Positions 15,246 through 24,693 are shown, counted from the stretch's first letter. The stretch is DNA of 44,498 nucleotides from Streptomyces sp. 130 (GCF_007096885.1 NZ_VJNO01000047.1:1-44498), one strand, 5' to 3'. The notes: generated from the sequence alone by a model not told the origin. Numbers and translations: made by a program.

Positions 15246-16456
15246 TCATCCGTACAGCGCGTACGCGGCGAAGCCGACGGCCAGGACGCCCATCACAGTG
15301 CGCGGGACACGGGCCATGCCCGTCCAGGGGCGCTCGAACCGGCGAACCGCCAGCGTGACCAGGAACAGCACCGACGCGAACACCGGCAGCCACAGCAGCC
15401 GGGCCGCGATCCACCCCACCGTGTCCGGCGCGCCGATCAGCCCCGGCACCGCCCCGGCCCGCGAGGCGGGCAGGGCCACCGCGAGCATCGCCGACTGGTG
15501 CCAGCACAGCACGGTCATCGCGCACAGGTTCACCCCCACCGTCACCGCCCAGAGCCCGGGCCGGGCCAGCACCCGGGCCAGCCGCGCGCGGACCAGGACC
15601 GCCCCGCCGCACTGGGCGGCGGCCAGCGCCAGCACCAGCAGGGACGGCGGGTGGGAGTTGGTGCGCCCCTGACCGGGCACACCGACCATGCTGGCCGGGT
15701 ACCCGAACACGGTCAGCAGCGCCGCGAACACCACGCACCCGCCGGCGAGCAGCCCGAGCGCCCGCCGCCGGTCCAGCCTCCCCCCGGCCCAGACGATGCC
15801 CAACTGGTAGGCGAAGAGCCAGCCCGGCACCACGGTCAGCAGCCCGATCCAGCCGGGCAGCACCCCCGACCACGGCCCGTACCGCAGGAAGTCCACGACC
15901 GCCACCGCCGCGAACAGCGCCCCCGCCGACCACAGCCCGAACCGCCGCGCCGCGCGCACGCACACCGGCGTGAGCGCGGTGAGCAGCACGTACACCCCGA
16001 CGAACCACAGCGGCTGGACCACCAGCGTCACCGCACTGCGCAGCGTGCCCGCCGGGAACCCGGCCGCCCGCAGCACCAGAAGCAGCACCGCCCAGACCGC
16101 GGTGACCGCCACCACCGGCCGGCCCAGCCGCGCCACCCGGCGGCCCAGCCACACCCGGCCGCCCACCCCGCGCTCCCGGGCCCGGTCCCGGGACAGCACC
16201 GCGGCACGACCGCCGACCAGGAAGAAGATGCCGAGCATCTGAAGGACCCAGCTGACCGGCGCCAGGCCGCCGAACGCCGCGAGCGGACTGGAGTTGCGCA
16301 GCGCCCCGCCGCGTCCAGGGTGAACCCGCCGAGCAGCCAGTGGCCGAGCGGGACCGCGGTCAGCGCCAGCGCGCGCAGCCCGTCGAGGGCCCGGTCACGG
16401 CGTTGCGGAGTGCGCTCCTCCACGGAACGCACCACACGGCGCACCCCGGTCAGCAC
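15246..16456 (-). pseudogene. Membrane acyltransferase (acyltransferase 3 family) with a frameshift
   Basis: A multi-helix membrane acyltransferase. The N-terminal part (GTG 16456; RALDGLRALALTAVPLGHW) and the rest (from RNSSPLAAFGGLAPVSW through LGIFFLVGGRA to FAAYALYG) lie in different frames. One missing G in the C-run at 16304-16307 would restore a single ~400-residue protein. This is either a real frameshift or a homopolymer sequencing error. The start overlaps the stop of the upstream exported hydrolase, so they form one unit read away from leuC. Members move acyl groups onto cell-surface or exported molecules; the substrate here is unknown. Confidence 0.8.
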
Positions 16457-17625
16457 GGCGTCGCGAAGCGGCCGAGCGCGATGGCGGAGAACGCCCTCAA
16501 CGCGTCGCTGCCCGGGTCGAAGTAGCCGCCGTGGTCACGCACCCGGGAGGCGCAGAAAAGGCGGGCGCCGAAGTCCGGATCGACCGGGTCGGTGCCGTGT
16601 CCGAGGCCGAGAAAGTTCACCCCGGCCACCGTGCGCACCCAGTCCGAGGGCGCCCGGGCGGCCCACACCGCGGCATCGGTGCCCAGATCCGCCACCGAAC
16701 CGGCCCGCACCCCGGGGGAGCCGAACAGGACCAGGTCCGAGATGGCGTCACGGCCCGCCCGGGGCGCGGCCAGCCCGCACACCACGGAGCCGTAGCTGTG
16801 GCACAGCACCGTCGGCACGGGGGCGCCGATGGCGGCGAGACCGGCCAGGAAGCGCTCCAGGCGCGGCGCCCCGGCCTCGGCGAGCCGGTCCGTCGCCGCG
16901 TCCACGCCGAGCCCCACGGGCGTGGTGTAACCCACCCAGACGACGACGGCCACCGGTGTCCCGGGCGCGTCGGAGCGCATCCGCTCGTACAGCGACCGGG
17001 CCCGCCCGGACCAGCCCACGTGCGGACCGGCCTCCTCGCCGTCGTAGAACATCAGGTCCGCGTCCGAGCCGGGAACCACGACGGCCACGTGCCGGGCCCG
17101 GCCCAGGTCCCCGAAGACCTCGGCGACCTGGCCCCGGCCGCGCGGGTCGAAGGCCAGGATGCGGCGGCCCCCGGCCAGCAGGCGGCGGACCCGGCCGGCC
17201 CGCTCCGCGGCGTGCTCACGCTCCCTGGCGGGCAGCGAGGCGTCGGCGGAGCGCCCGAGCTGAGCGGAGTACTCGGCCCGCAGCGCCCGCTCGTTGGCCC
17301 GGTAGCGCGTCTCGGCCGGGACCCCGTCCAGGTTGCCGACCGTCAGCGGGTGACGGCGCGCCAGCAGCTCCCGCTCCCGCGCGTCGAGCCGGGCGAAGAA
17401 CCCCGCGACGCGGGACGGGGCCGCCGTGGCCGGGTCGGGTAACGACAGGCCCAGCACATGGTCAGCGCGCCAGGCAGCCGCACCCGGCGCCGGGCCGGTG
17501 ACCGCGATCTGCTCGACACCCGCGGTCCAGCTCCCCGCCCCGAGCACCGCGACGGCGCTCAGCACGAGAGAGATCCCGGTCCGCTTCCAGCGTGCCGTAC
17601 GCGTCATTTTCGGCCCCCACCCCAC
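16450..17625 (-). CDS. Exported alpha/beta hydrolase (DUF1023-like)
   Basis: A 391-residue serine hydrolase with an N-terminal signal or anchor segment (RTGISLVLSAVAVLGAG, about residues 15-31) and the nucleophile elbow CHSYGSVVCG. The final GHGTDP region probably carries active-site residues. The family is common in Streptomyces and mostly uncharacterised. GTG 17625 is chosen because GAGGGAG lies 7 nt upstream; ATG 17607 is possible. It is divergent from leuC. It is not an NRPS release thioesterase: the export signal and family do not fit. Its link to the peptide is unknown. Confidence 0.85.
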   Translation of the reverse strand: MGWGPKMTRTARWKRTGISLVLSAVAVLGAGSWTAGVEQIAVTGPAPGAAAWRADHVLGLSLPDPATAAPSRVAGFFARLDARERELLARRHPLTVGNLDGVPAETRYRANERALRAEYSAQLGRSADASLPAREREHAAERAGRVRRLLAGGRRILAFDPRGRGQVAEVFGDLGRARHVAVVVPGSDADLMFYDGEEAGPHVGWSGRARSLYERMRSDAPGTPVAVVVWVGYTTPVGLGVDAATDRLAEAGAPRLERFLAGLAAIGAPVPTVLCHSYGSVVCGLAAPRAGRDAISDLVLFGSPGVRAGSVADLGTDAAVWAARAPSDWVRTVAGVNFLGLGHGTDPVDPDFGARLFCASRVRDHGGYFDPGSDALRAFSAIALGRFATPC

Positions 17626-17759
17626 GGCATTTCTCCCTCATGCCGCACATCGTGCCGCCGGGCGGCAGGAAACACAGTGAGGGCAGAACCCCGGCCGGGG
17701 TGACACTGAATGAACGCCGATGCTACGGCGAGCTGTACCGGCCGCCTGCGGGACGCCAT

Positions 17760-17789
17760 TTGAGCAGCGATTTTCATGCTCCGCTAAAT
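17760..17789 (+). promoter_or_regulatory. Possible promoter of leuCD
   Basis: TTGAGC (17760-17765), 18-nt spacer, CTAAAT (17784-17789), in an AT-richer part of the 230-nt gap between the exported hydrolase and leuC, 66 nt before the leuC start. Fit to the consensus is only fair. Confidence 0.3.
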
Positions 17790-17855
17790 GGTCTCGCCGT
17801 CCATTCGCGCCGATGTGAAGGTAAGGAAAATTTCGAGATCCGGTGCGGAGGCGGA

Positions 17856-19265
17856 ATGATTTCGGCAACGAAGCCGAGAACGATGGCCGAAAAACTATGG
17901 GAAAGTCATGTCGTGCACCAGGGGGACGACGAACCCGATCTGCTGTACGTCGATTTGCACCTGACGCACGAGGCGACATCGCCGCAGGCGTTCGACGGCC
18001 TCCGCCTCGCCGGGCGCGCCCTGCGCCGGCCCGACCTCACCCTGGCCCTGGAAGACCACAACGTACCGACCGACTCCTACCGGCTCGACGACCCGGTCAG
18101 CCGGACACAGCTGGAGACCCTGCGCGCCAACTGCGAACGCCATGACGTCGAGCTGTACCGCGCGGGCCACGACCGGCAGGGCATCGTGCACGTCGTCGGG
18201 CCCCAACTCGGCCTGGTGCAGCCGGGGATGACCGTCGTATGCGGGGACAGCCACACCTCGACGCACGGCGCGCTCGGCGCCCTCGCCTTCGGCGTCGGCA
18301 CCAGCGACGTCGAGCATGTCTTCGCCACCCAGTGCCTCGCCATCGACCGGCCCCGCACCATGGCCGCAGAATTCACCGGCCGGCTCCCGGCCGGCGTCGG
18401 GGCGAAGGACCTGGCCCTCGCGCTCATCGGAGAGATCGGTACCAACGGCGGCGAGGGCCACCTCGTGGAGTACCGGGGCGACGTCGTACGCGCCCTGTCC
18501 ATGGAAGCCCGCATGACGCTGTGCAACATGACCATCGAGGCGGGCGCCCGGGCCGGGATGATCGCACCGGACGACACCACCCTCGCCTACCTCGCCGGCC
18601 GGCCCCACGCCCCGTCGGGCGCCCGGTGGGACCGGGCGGAGGCGCACTGGCGCTCCCTGCGCACCGACGAGGGCGCGGTCTTCGACCGCACGGTGACCGT
18701 GGACGTGTCGGGCCTGACGCCCCTGGTGACCTGGGGCACGAACCCGAGCCAGGTCGCCCAGCTCGGCGGAGCGGTCCCCGACCCGGAGACGATGGCCGAC
18801 CCGGCGGAGCGTCAGGCGGCCCGGCGCGCACTGGAGTACATGGACCTGAAGCCCGGAACACGGCTGCGGGACGTGCCCGTCGACGTCGTCTTCCTGGGCT
18901 CGTGCACCAACGGCCGCATCGAGGACCTGCGCGCCGCCGCCGACGTGCTCCAGGGCCGTACCGTCGCCCCCGGGACCCGGCTGCTGGTGGTGCCGGGCTC
19001 GGTACAGGTGCGCCGCCAGGCCGAATCGGAGGGGCTGCACGAGGTGTTCCTGGGCGCGGGCGCCGAGTGGCGGCTCCCCGGCTGCTCGATGTGCCTGGGC
19101 ATGAATGCCGACCGGCTCCGCAACGGGGAGCGCTGCGCCTCCACGTCCAACCGCAACTACGAGGGCCGGCAGGGGGCGAACGCCCGCACCCACCTGGTGT
19201 CGCCCGAGGTGGCCGCGGCCTCCGCCGTCGCGGGCCGCCTCGCCGCACCGTCCGACCTCGGCTGA
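17856..19265 (+). CDS. leuC: 3-isopropylmalate dehydratase large subunit paralogue
   Basis: A 469-residue aconitase-superfamily large subunit. The three [4Fe-4S] ligands are visible: Cys350 (GSCTNGR), Cys410 and Cys413 (GCSMCLGMN). Other family blocks: CGDSHTSTHGALGAL, SNRNYEGRQG. ATG 17856 sits after GGAGG. With LeuD it isomerises 2-alkylmalates to 3-alkylmalates; here probably on the chain-extended ketoacid pathway. No 3-isopropylmalate dehydrogenase (leuB) is in the window, so that step must use a gene elsewhere. Confidence 0.94.
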   Translation: MISATKPRTMAEKLWESHVVHQGDDEPDLLYVDLHLTHEATSPQAFDGLRLAGRALRRPDLTLALEDHNVPTDSYRLDDPVSRTQLETLRANCERHDVELYRAGHDRQGIVHVVGPQLGLVQPGMTVVCGDSHTSTHGALGALAFGVGTSDVEHVFATQCLAIDRPRTMAAEFTGRLPAGVGAKDLALALIGEIGTNGGEGHLVEYRGDVVRALSMEARMTLCNMTIEAGARAGMIAPDDTTLAYLAGRPHAPSGARWDRAEAHWRSLRTDEGAVFDRTVTVDVSGLTPLVTWGTNPSQVAQLGGAVPDPETMADPAERQAARRALEYMDLKPGTRLRDVPVDVVFLGSCTNGRIEDLRAAADVLQGRTVAPGTRLLVVPGSVQVRRQAESEGLHEVFLGAGAEWRLPGCSMCLGMNADRLRNGERCASTSNRNYEGRQGANARTHLVSPEVAAASAVAGRLAAPSDLG

Positions 19266-19294
19266 TCCCGGCCGGCATCCGCACAGGAGGATTC

Positions 19295-19921
19295 GTGGAA
19301 CCGTTCATCGTGCACGTCGGCCGCGCCGTCGCGCTGCGCCGGGACAATATCGACACCGACCAGATCGTGCCGGGTGAGTTCTGTAAGCGGGTGACGAAGA
19401 GCGGTTACGAGGACGCGCTCTTCGCCCGATGGCGCGAACAGCCCGGATTCGTGCTCGACCGGCCGGAGCACCGGGGCAGCAGCATTTTGCTGGCCGGCCG
19501 CGACTTCGGTATCGGAAGCTCACGGGAGCATGCCGTCTGGGCGCTGCGGGACGGCGGTTTCAAGGTCGTCGTGGCGACCGGCTTCGGAGATATCTTCCGG
19601 CGTAATGCAACCAATAACGGACTGCTTCTCGTGGATCTTCTGGAACCGGCCGTGCGGTCCCTCATGGAGCTGGCGGAAAAGGACACCGGGCTCGCCGTCA
19701 CCGTCGACCTGGCGCGGTGCCGGATCGCGGCGGCCGGCCGGGACTGGCCATTCGCTATCGAACCGCGAGCGCGGCGGCGCATGCTGGCCGGTGAGGACCC
19801 GATCGCGGCGACCCTGCGGCACGCCGACCGGATCGCGGCCTACGAACGCGGGCGCTCCGACTGGCTCCCGGCACTCGGCGGGTACGGGGCGGCGCGGGAG
19901 CGACCGTACGCGGACCGATAG
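19295..19921 (+). CDS. leuD: 3-isopropylmalate dehydratase small subunit paralogue
   Basis: A 208-residue LeuD protein: NIDTDQIVPGEF, the GRDFGIGSSREHAVW swivel-domain motif, and FRRNATNNGLL. GTG 19295 follows a strong ACAGGAGG. It partners the LeuC encoded 29 nt upstream. A perfect 14-bp hairpin terminates the pair just downstream. Confidence 0.95.
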   Translation: MEPFIVHVGRAVALRRDNIDTDQIVPGEFCKRVTKSGYEDALFARWREQPGFVLDRPEHRGSSILLAGRDFGIGSSREHAVWALRDGGFKVVVATGFGDIFRRNATNNGLLLVDLLEPAVRSLMELAEKDTGLAVTVDLARCRIAAAGRDWPFAIEPRARRRMLAGEDPIAATLRHADRIAAYERGRSDWLPALGGYGAARERPYADR

Positions 19922-19932
19922 GGCCGCTGAAC

Positions 19933-19964
19933 CTGTCGGGGTACAGCAGGCTGTACCCCGACAG
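19933..19964 (+). terminator. 14-bp hairpin terminator after leuD
   Basis: CTGTCGGGGTACAG (19933-19946) pairs perfectly with CTGTACCCCGACAG (19951-19964) around a 4-nt CAGG loop, 12 nt after the leuD stop. Confidence 0.85.
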
Positions 19965-20062
19965 TGTCGTGGTCGGTACTGTGCTCGGCCGGAAGCGGGT
20001 GCAGGATTAAGGGCGGTAATGACCGCAAATATCAAAGGTCCTTCGCGGGGGAGGGGTTAGTT

Positions 20063-21004
20063 GTGCGGCGCGTTCATCTCACAGCGGATGCACTGTCGAG
20101 AGTCAGCGTGCTTCCGGAAGGGAGCCTCAGAAGAGAAACACTGTTTGCTCTGGAAATGCTGAGTTTAGGCGCGGGTGGTTCCGCATTCAAGTTATGGCGG
20201 CGCCGCCTGGGTGGTTCGGAAGATGTCAGGGAACTCATCAGGCTGGCGCGGAGCGTACGCCCTCTGACCGATATCGGTCAGCTCGTGATGCAGGACGAGG
20301 ACCCGGAATTCGGAGCCGACACCGACGTCCTGCGGAACCAGTCCCAGATCGCCCGCGACTTCGAACGGTTCTGCCGCGTCGCGGTGCTCCCGTACTGGGA
20401 GGGCATCAGCCGCCGGCTCAGCGCCGACCGGACCGCGCGCGGCCAGATCATGCTGAGCCACGGAATCGGACGCATGCTGGCCACCCTCCACCCGGCCGTC
20501 CACTGGAAGCCGCCCCTGCTGGAGGTCCCGGGGCGCGGCCACGACGTGGGCTCCGCCACCACGCTCATCCTGGCCCCCTCGGTCTTCCTCGCCGGGCGCC
20601 CGCCCATCCTCACCGGACTCGGAGCCGAAAGCGGCCGGCTGATCCTCTCGTACCCCGTCCCGATCGACCCGAAGTGGGCGAACTCCCTGTGGCAGGCGTC
20701 CGAGGGCGTCGGCGGCGCGCTCAGCGCCCTCATGGGCCGCACCCGGGCCGCCGTCCTCCTCGCCCTGACCCGCAGCGGCAGCACCACCGAGATCAGCGAA
20801 CGCGCGGGCGTCTCCTCGGCCACCGTCAGCCAGCACACCTCCGTCCTGCGCACCGCCGGGCTCATCACCACGGTCCGCACCGCGAACAGCGTCCAGCACG
20901 CGCTCACCCCGCTGGGAGACGCCCTGATCCACGAGCGCCTGGTCGGCCAGGAGCCGGACGACCGGCACCTCTCCCTCCTCCTGCTCGCCGACCGGGCCGG
21001 CTGA
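20063..21004 (+). CDS. ArsR-like winged-helix transcriptional regulator
   Basis: A 313-residue DNA-binding protein. The C-terminal third holds a winged helix-turn-helix of ArsR type (AAVLLALTRSGSTTEISERAG, then SSATVSQHTSVLRTAGLITT, residues about 228-275). The N-terminal two thirds resemble the large, uncharacterised sensory domain of actinobacterial ArsR-like regulators (DUF5937 type). GTG 20063 follows GGGGGAGGGG. It sits alone between the leuD terminator and the antiporter gene and may control this cluster; no ligand can be inferred. Confidence 0.82.
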   Translation: MRRVHLTADALSRVSVLPEGSLRRETLFALEMLSLGAGGSAFKLWRRRLGGSEDVRELIRLARSVRPLTDIGQLVMQDEDPEFGADTDVLRNQSQIARDFERFCRVAVLPYWEGISRRLSADRTARGQIMLSHGIGRMLATLHPAVHWKPPLLEVPGRGHDVGSATTLILAPSVFLAGRPPILTGLGAESGRLILSYPVPIDPKWANSLWQASEGVGGALSALMGRTRAAVLLALTRSGSTTEISERAGVSSATVSQHTSVLRTAGLITTVRTANSVQHALTPLGDALIHERLVGQEPDDRHLSLLLLADRAG

Positions 21005-21378
21005 CCCGGCCGAGTCGGCCGGCCCGCCCCGCGCACCGCCTCGCGTGGTGTGCGTATTTCCGCTGGGGCTAAAAGGCATGGTCCGCGCGGCCTCCACCGA
21101 GCAGGATGCTGCACGTCAGGGCCGGACGGGCACACCGGCCCGGCCGGCCGCCCGGCCCCGACCGGGTGCCCGGTCATGCCCCGCCAGGGACACGACCGGG
21201 CCGCGCGTGCCGCCACCCCGGTGCTCCCCGCGGCCCGCACCGTCGCGCCGCCGATCGCGGAACGATCGCCACTGCCCCGCCCGCGCACGCCACATCCGCA
21301 CGCCCCGCACCGGCACGACGAAGGTGCCGGGCGCACGGGCGTGCGCGCCGCGGCGCGGCATCCCAGAGAGGAAGGCCC

Positions 21379-22671
21379 GTGGACGGCCTCTCGTACATCC
21401 CCGCCGTAGCGACGTGCGCACTGATCGTCCCCGCGGCCGTGCTCGGCCGCCGGCTGGCACGGCTGCTGCGCCAGCCCGAGATCGTCGGCGAGATCATGGC
21501 CTCCCTGCTGCTCGGCTGGATTCTGGCCGCCCGACTCGACTGGCAGCCGCACGACTTCACCGGCTGGCCCCTGCTGGAGAAGGCCGGCCACCTCGCACTC
21601 GCCCTGTTCCTCGTGGGCGCCGTCCACGAGATCCGCTCCGGAACCGGGCAACTGCGCGGCCGCACCGTCGCGTTCACCGCGGCGGGCTCCGCGCTGCTCC
21701 CGCTGGGCTGCGGCGCGCTGCTGGCCGTCTGGGTGCTCCGCCACGGCGGCCCGCAACTCCGCGGCGACGCCCCCACCAGCGCGTTGGTGCTCATGCTCGG
21801 CGTCTCCCTGGCCGTGACCGCCGTACCGGTCCTGGCCGGCATCCTGGCGGACCGGGAGCTGCTGCACACTCCCGTCGGCCGGCTCTCCATGGCCGTCGCC
21901 GTCACCATCGACGCGATCACCTGGATGCTGCTCGCCGTCGCCGTGAGCCTCGCCGCGGGCGGCGGCAAGGCCGACCCGTACACCGCCTTCGCCGTCGGCC
22001 TGCTCCTGGCCTGGGCCGTACGCCGGGCCGGCGGCACGGCATCCGCCCGCGCCTGGGCCGCCCGCGTGCCCCGCACCGTGCCCCTCGCGCTGACCGCGGC
22101 GGCGGCGGTCGCCGCGGTCCTCATCACCGCACGTCTCGGCCTGACCGATGTCCTCGGCGCCCTCCTGATCGCCCTCGCCCTGCCGTCCGACGACGGCCGC
22201 GGCGCCTGGACCGGGGCCGCCCGCACCGTCGGCGGCTGGGGCCGGACCGCCCTGCCGCTCCTCTTCACGGTGACCGGGATGTCCCTGGGCGCGGCACCGC
22301 TCGGCGACTTCTCCTGGCAGGCCGTCGTCCTCGCCCTGGCCCTCGCGGTCGGCGCCAAGCTGACCGGCAGCTACCTCGGCGCCCGGGCCGCGGGCAGGCC
22401 ACCCGCGACCAGCATGCGGCTCGCCGCCCTGCTCAACGTACGCGGGCTCACCGAGATCGCGGCGCTCCAGACCGGCTACCAGGCCGGAATCCTCAGCCCG
22501 CCGCTCTTCCTCGCCCTGTTCATCATGGCGCTCGCCACCACCACGCTCAGCTCCCCGCTGCTGTGGCTCATCGACCGGTACGCCCCCGAGGACGACGCCC
22601 CGACCACCGAGGCGCCCCCGCTCCCGCCGGCCGGCATCGAACCCCGGCCACGCCACCTCAAAGCCCTCTGA
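21379..22671 (+). CDS. Cation/proton antiporter (Kef/CPA2 type)
   Basis: A 430-residue polytopic membrane protein of the CPA2 sodium/potassium-proton exchanger family, with about 12 hydrophobic segments. Recognised by the first-helix region (LLRQPEIVGEIMASLLLGW), ALALFLVGAVHEI, and the later LLNVRGLTEIAAL motif. GTG 21379 is preceded by AGAGAGGAAGG. The 375-nt gap upstream contains no gene I can support. Many peptide clusters carry such antiporters, but the role in export or pH balance is unproven. trpC starts 22 nt downstream, so they are probably co-transcribed. Confidence 0.88.
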   Translation: MDGLSYIPAVATCALIVPAAVLGRRLARLLRQPEIVGEIMASLLLGWILAARLDWQPHDFTGWPLLEKAGHLALALFLVGAVHEIRSGTGQLRGRTVAFTAAGSALLPLGCGALLAVWVLRHGGPQLRGDAPTSALVLMLGVSLAVTAVPVLAGILADRELLHTPVGRLSMAVAVTIDAITWMLLAVAVSLAAGGGKADPYTAFAVGLLLAWAVRRAGGTASARAWAARVPRTVPLALTAAAAVAAVLITARLGLTDVLGALLIALALPSDDGRGAWTGAARTVGGWGRTALPLLFTVTGMSLGAAPLGDFSWQAVVLALALAVGAKLTGSYLGARAAGRPPATSMRLAALLNVRGLTEIAALQTGYQAGILSPPLFLALFIMALATTTLSSPLLWLIDRYAPEDDAPTTEAPPLPPAGIEPRPRHLKAL

Positions 22672-22693
22672 ACCACAACGGGAGGAGAAGGAC

Positions 22694-23497
22694 GTGAACG
22701 TACTCCAGGACATCGTGGCCGGCGCCCGCGAGGACGCCGCCCGCAGAGAACGCGAAAGGGGCCTCGACCACCTGGTCGACCTCGCGCACCGCGCGGCACC
22801 CCCGCTCGACGCGGCCCGCGCCCTGCGGCGCCCGACGGGCGTCCAGGTCATCGCCGAGGTCAAACGCGGCAGCCCCTCCAAGGGCGCACTCGCCGCCATC
22901 CCGGACCCGGCCGCCCTCGCCGCCGAATACGCCGCCGGAGGCGCGGCCGCCGTGAGCGTGCTCACCGAGGGCCGCCGCTTCCGCGGCTCCCAGGCGGACC
23001 TGGTGGCGGTACGGGACGCGGTCCGCACACCCGTACTGTGCAAGGACTTCCACGTCACCCCGTACCAGCTGTGGGAGGCCCGGGCCTGCGGCGCCGACCT
23101 GGTCCTGCTCATCGTCGCGGCGCTCCGCCAGCCCGAACTCACCGACCTCGTCGACCGGGCGGTCTCCCTCGGCATGACCCCGCTGGTGGAGGTGCACAGC
23201 CGCCGGGAGCTGGACCGGGCCCTGTCCGCGGGCGCCCGCGTCGTCGGCATCAACGCCCGCGACCTGCGCACCCTGGACATCGACCGCTCGCTGTTCGGGC
23301 AGCTGGCCCCCCGGGTCCCGGACGACGTCATCACGGTCGCCGAATCGGGGGTGCGAGGCCCGGACGACGTCGCGCACCTGGGCGCCCTCGGCGCCGACGC
23401 CGTCCTCGTGGGCGAAAGCCTCGTCAGGTCCGACCGCCCGTCCGCCGCCGTCACCGCACTGCTCGAAGCGGGGCGCGCGGTCCCGGCCGGCCGGTAA
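22694..23497 (+). CDS. trpC: Indole-3-glycerol phosphate synthase
   Basis: A 267-residue TrpC: VIAEVKRGSPSKG (catalytic Lys, about 53-65), VLCKDFHVTPYQLWEAR, LVEVH, VVGINARDLRTLDID, AESGV and GADAVLVGESLVR. It converts CdRP to indole-3-glycerol phosphate. Start GTG 22694 after GGGAGGAGAAGG. As a cluster copy it likely raises tryptophan supply for the halogenase. trpA, trpB and trpF are absent from the window and must be supplied by the primary pathway. It converges with trpD; a short CACCC/GGGTG hairpin lies between. Confidence 0.95.
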   Translation: MNVLQDIVAGAREDAARRERERGLDHLVDLAHRAAPPLDAARALRRPTGVQVIAEVKRGSPSKGALAAIPDPAALAAEYAAGGAAAVSVLTEGRRFRGSQADLVAVRDAVRTPVLCKDFHVTPYQLWEARACGADLVLLIVAALRQPELTDLVDRAVSLGMTPLVEVHSRRELDRALSAGARVVGINARDLRTLDIDRSLFGQLAPRVPDDVITVAESGVRGPDDVAHLGALGADAVLVGESLVRSDRPSAAVTALLEAGRAVPAGR

Positions 23498-23498
23498 C

Positions 23499-23511
23499 CA
23501 CCCGGTGGGTG
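23499..23511. terminator. Small convergent hairpin between trpC and trpD
   Basis: CACCC-GGT-GGGTG in the 22-nt gap between two convergent genes. The stem is only 5 bp, so it is a weak candidate for a bidirectional terminator. Confidence 0.4.
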
Positions 23512-23519
23512 CCGCACCA

Positions 23520-24599
23520 TCAGCCCGCGGCGCCCGCCAGCTTCCCGGAGACGGCGACCCAGCGGTCCAGCACACCGGCCGCCGCCCCCGAGTCCACGGC
23601 GCGCGCCGCCCGGTCCAGTCCCGCCGCGATGCGCTCCGTGACGCTTCCGGTGACCGGCCGTCCGGCCACCGACGCGTCCAGCGCGGCGAGCCCGGCGGCT
23701 GCCGACAACAGCACCGCGTCACGCACCGCGCCCCGCTCCCCGCCCAGCACCGCCCGTACGACCTCCGCGTTGAACCGGGCGTCACCGCCGCGCAGCGCAC
23801 CGCCCGGCGACAGCGGGACCCCGGCGTCCCGCGGATCGAACGACTCGGCGCGCACCTCGCCGCCGTGCACCGACCACACCCGGGAGGTAGTGGTGACCGT
23901 CAGCTCGTCCATGCCGTCGTCACCCCGGAACACCAGCGCCGACACCCCGCGCAGGGCGAGCGTACGCGCGACGACCGGCGCCAGCGCGGGGTCCGCGACC
24001 CCCACCGCCAAGGCCGTGGGCGACGCCGGATTGGTCAGCGGCCCCAGACAGTTGAAGATCGTCCGCACCCCCAGCTCCCGCCGGACCGGGGCGGCGTGAC
24101 GGGCCGCCGGATGGAAGACGGGCGCGAAGCAGAAGGTGATGCCGGCCTCGGCGGCGACCTGCGCCACCGCCCCGGGCGGCAGACGCAACGGCACCCCCAG
24201 CTCCTCCAGCACGTCTGCGGAACCGCACGCCGAAGAGGCGGAACGGTTGCCGTGCTTGACGACCCGGGCGCCCGCGCCCGCCGCCACGATCGCCGCCATG
24301 GTCGAGATGTTGACACTGTCGGACCCGTCGCCACCGGTACCCACGATGTCCAGGGCGGGTCCGGGCACATCGAGCCGCACCGCGTGCGCGTGCATCGACC
24401 GCACCAGCCCCAGCACCTCCTCGGCCGTCTCGCCCTTCGCCCGCAACGCCACCAGCAGACCCGCGAGCTGGGCGGGCGACGCCAGCCCGCGCATGACCTG
24501 GTCCATCGCCCAGGCCGTGCTCTCCGAGGTGAGCGCCCGGCCGCCGAGCAGCGAGGCGAGAAGAGCGGGCCAGCCGGCCGGATCCGAATGCTCCGTCAC
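23520..24599 (-). CDS. trpD: Anthranilate phosphoribosyltransferase
   Basis: A 359-residue TrpD with the PRPP-binding VGTGGDGSDSVNIST motif, KHGNRSASSACGSADVLE, FCFAPVFHPA, NCLGPLTNPA and GDDGMDEL. GTG 24599 is chosen because CGGAGGAG lies 7 nt upstream; a longer reading frame upstream has no such site. It transfers the phosphoribosyl group to anthranilate in tryptophan synthesis. It is divergent from the MocR regulator gene, with a 169-nt intergenic region holding direct repeats. Confidence 0.95.
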   Translation of the reverse strand: MTEHSDPAGWPALLASLLGGRALTSESTAWAMDQVMRGLASPAQLAGLLVALRAKGETAEEVLGLVRSMHAHAVRLDVPGPALDIVGTGGDGSDSVNISTMAAIVAAGAGARVVKHGNRSASSACGSADVLEELGVPLRLPPGAVAQVAAEAGITFCFAPVFHPAARHAAPVRRELGVRTIFNCLGPLTNPASPTALAVGVADPALAPVVARTLALRGVSALVFRGDDGMDELTVTTTSRVWSVHGGEVRAESFDPRDAGVPLSPGGALRGGDARFNAEVVRAVLGGERGAVRDAVLLSAAAGLAALDASVAGRPVTGSVTERIAAGLDRAARAVDSGAAAGVLDRWVAVSGKLAGAAG

Positions 24600-24693
24600 G
24601 GGACGTCTCCTCCGTGTTCCCCGGCGTGTTTCCAGCGCCTGATTCCCCAACGTGACCACGTCTCAGTCTCGTGCCGGAAACCGCCCGCCCGAA

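Noticed and set aside
15498..17501. Long plus-strand reading frame opposite the acyltransferase and hydrolase
   Set aside because: High-GC shadow frame: Arg/Pro/Gly-rich with no homology; the minus-strand genes have domains, signal and starts.
16450..17625. Alpha/beta hydrolase as the missing release thioesterase
   Set aside because: It has an export signal and belongs to a DUF1023-like family; E-terminated NRPSs of this kind use PBP-type cyclases.
20278..23520. 1080-codon minus-strand reading frame
   Set aside because: Ser/Arg/Ala-rich shadow of the regulator, antiporter and trpC, which are clear on the plus strand.
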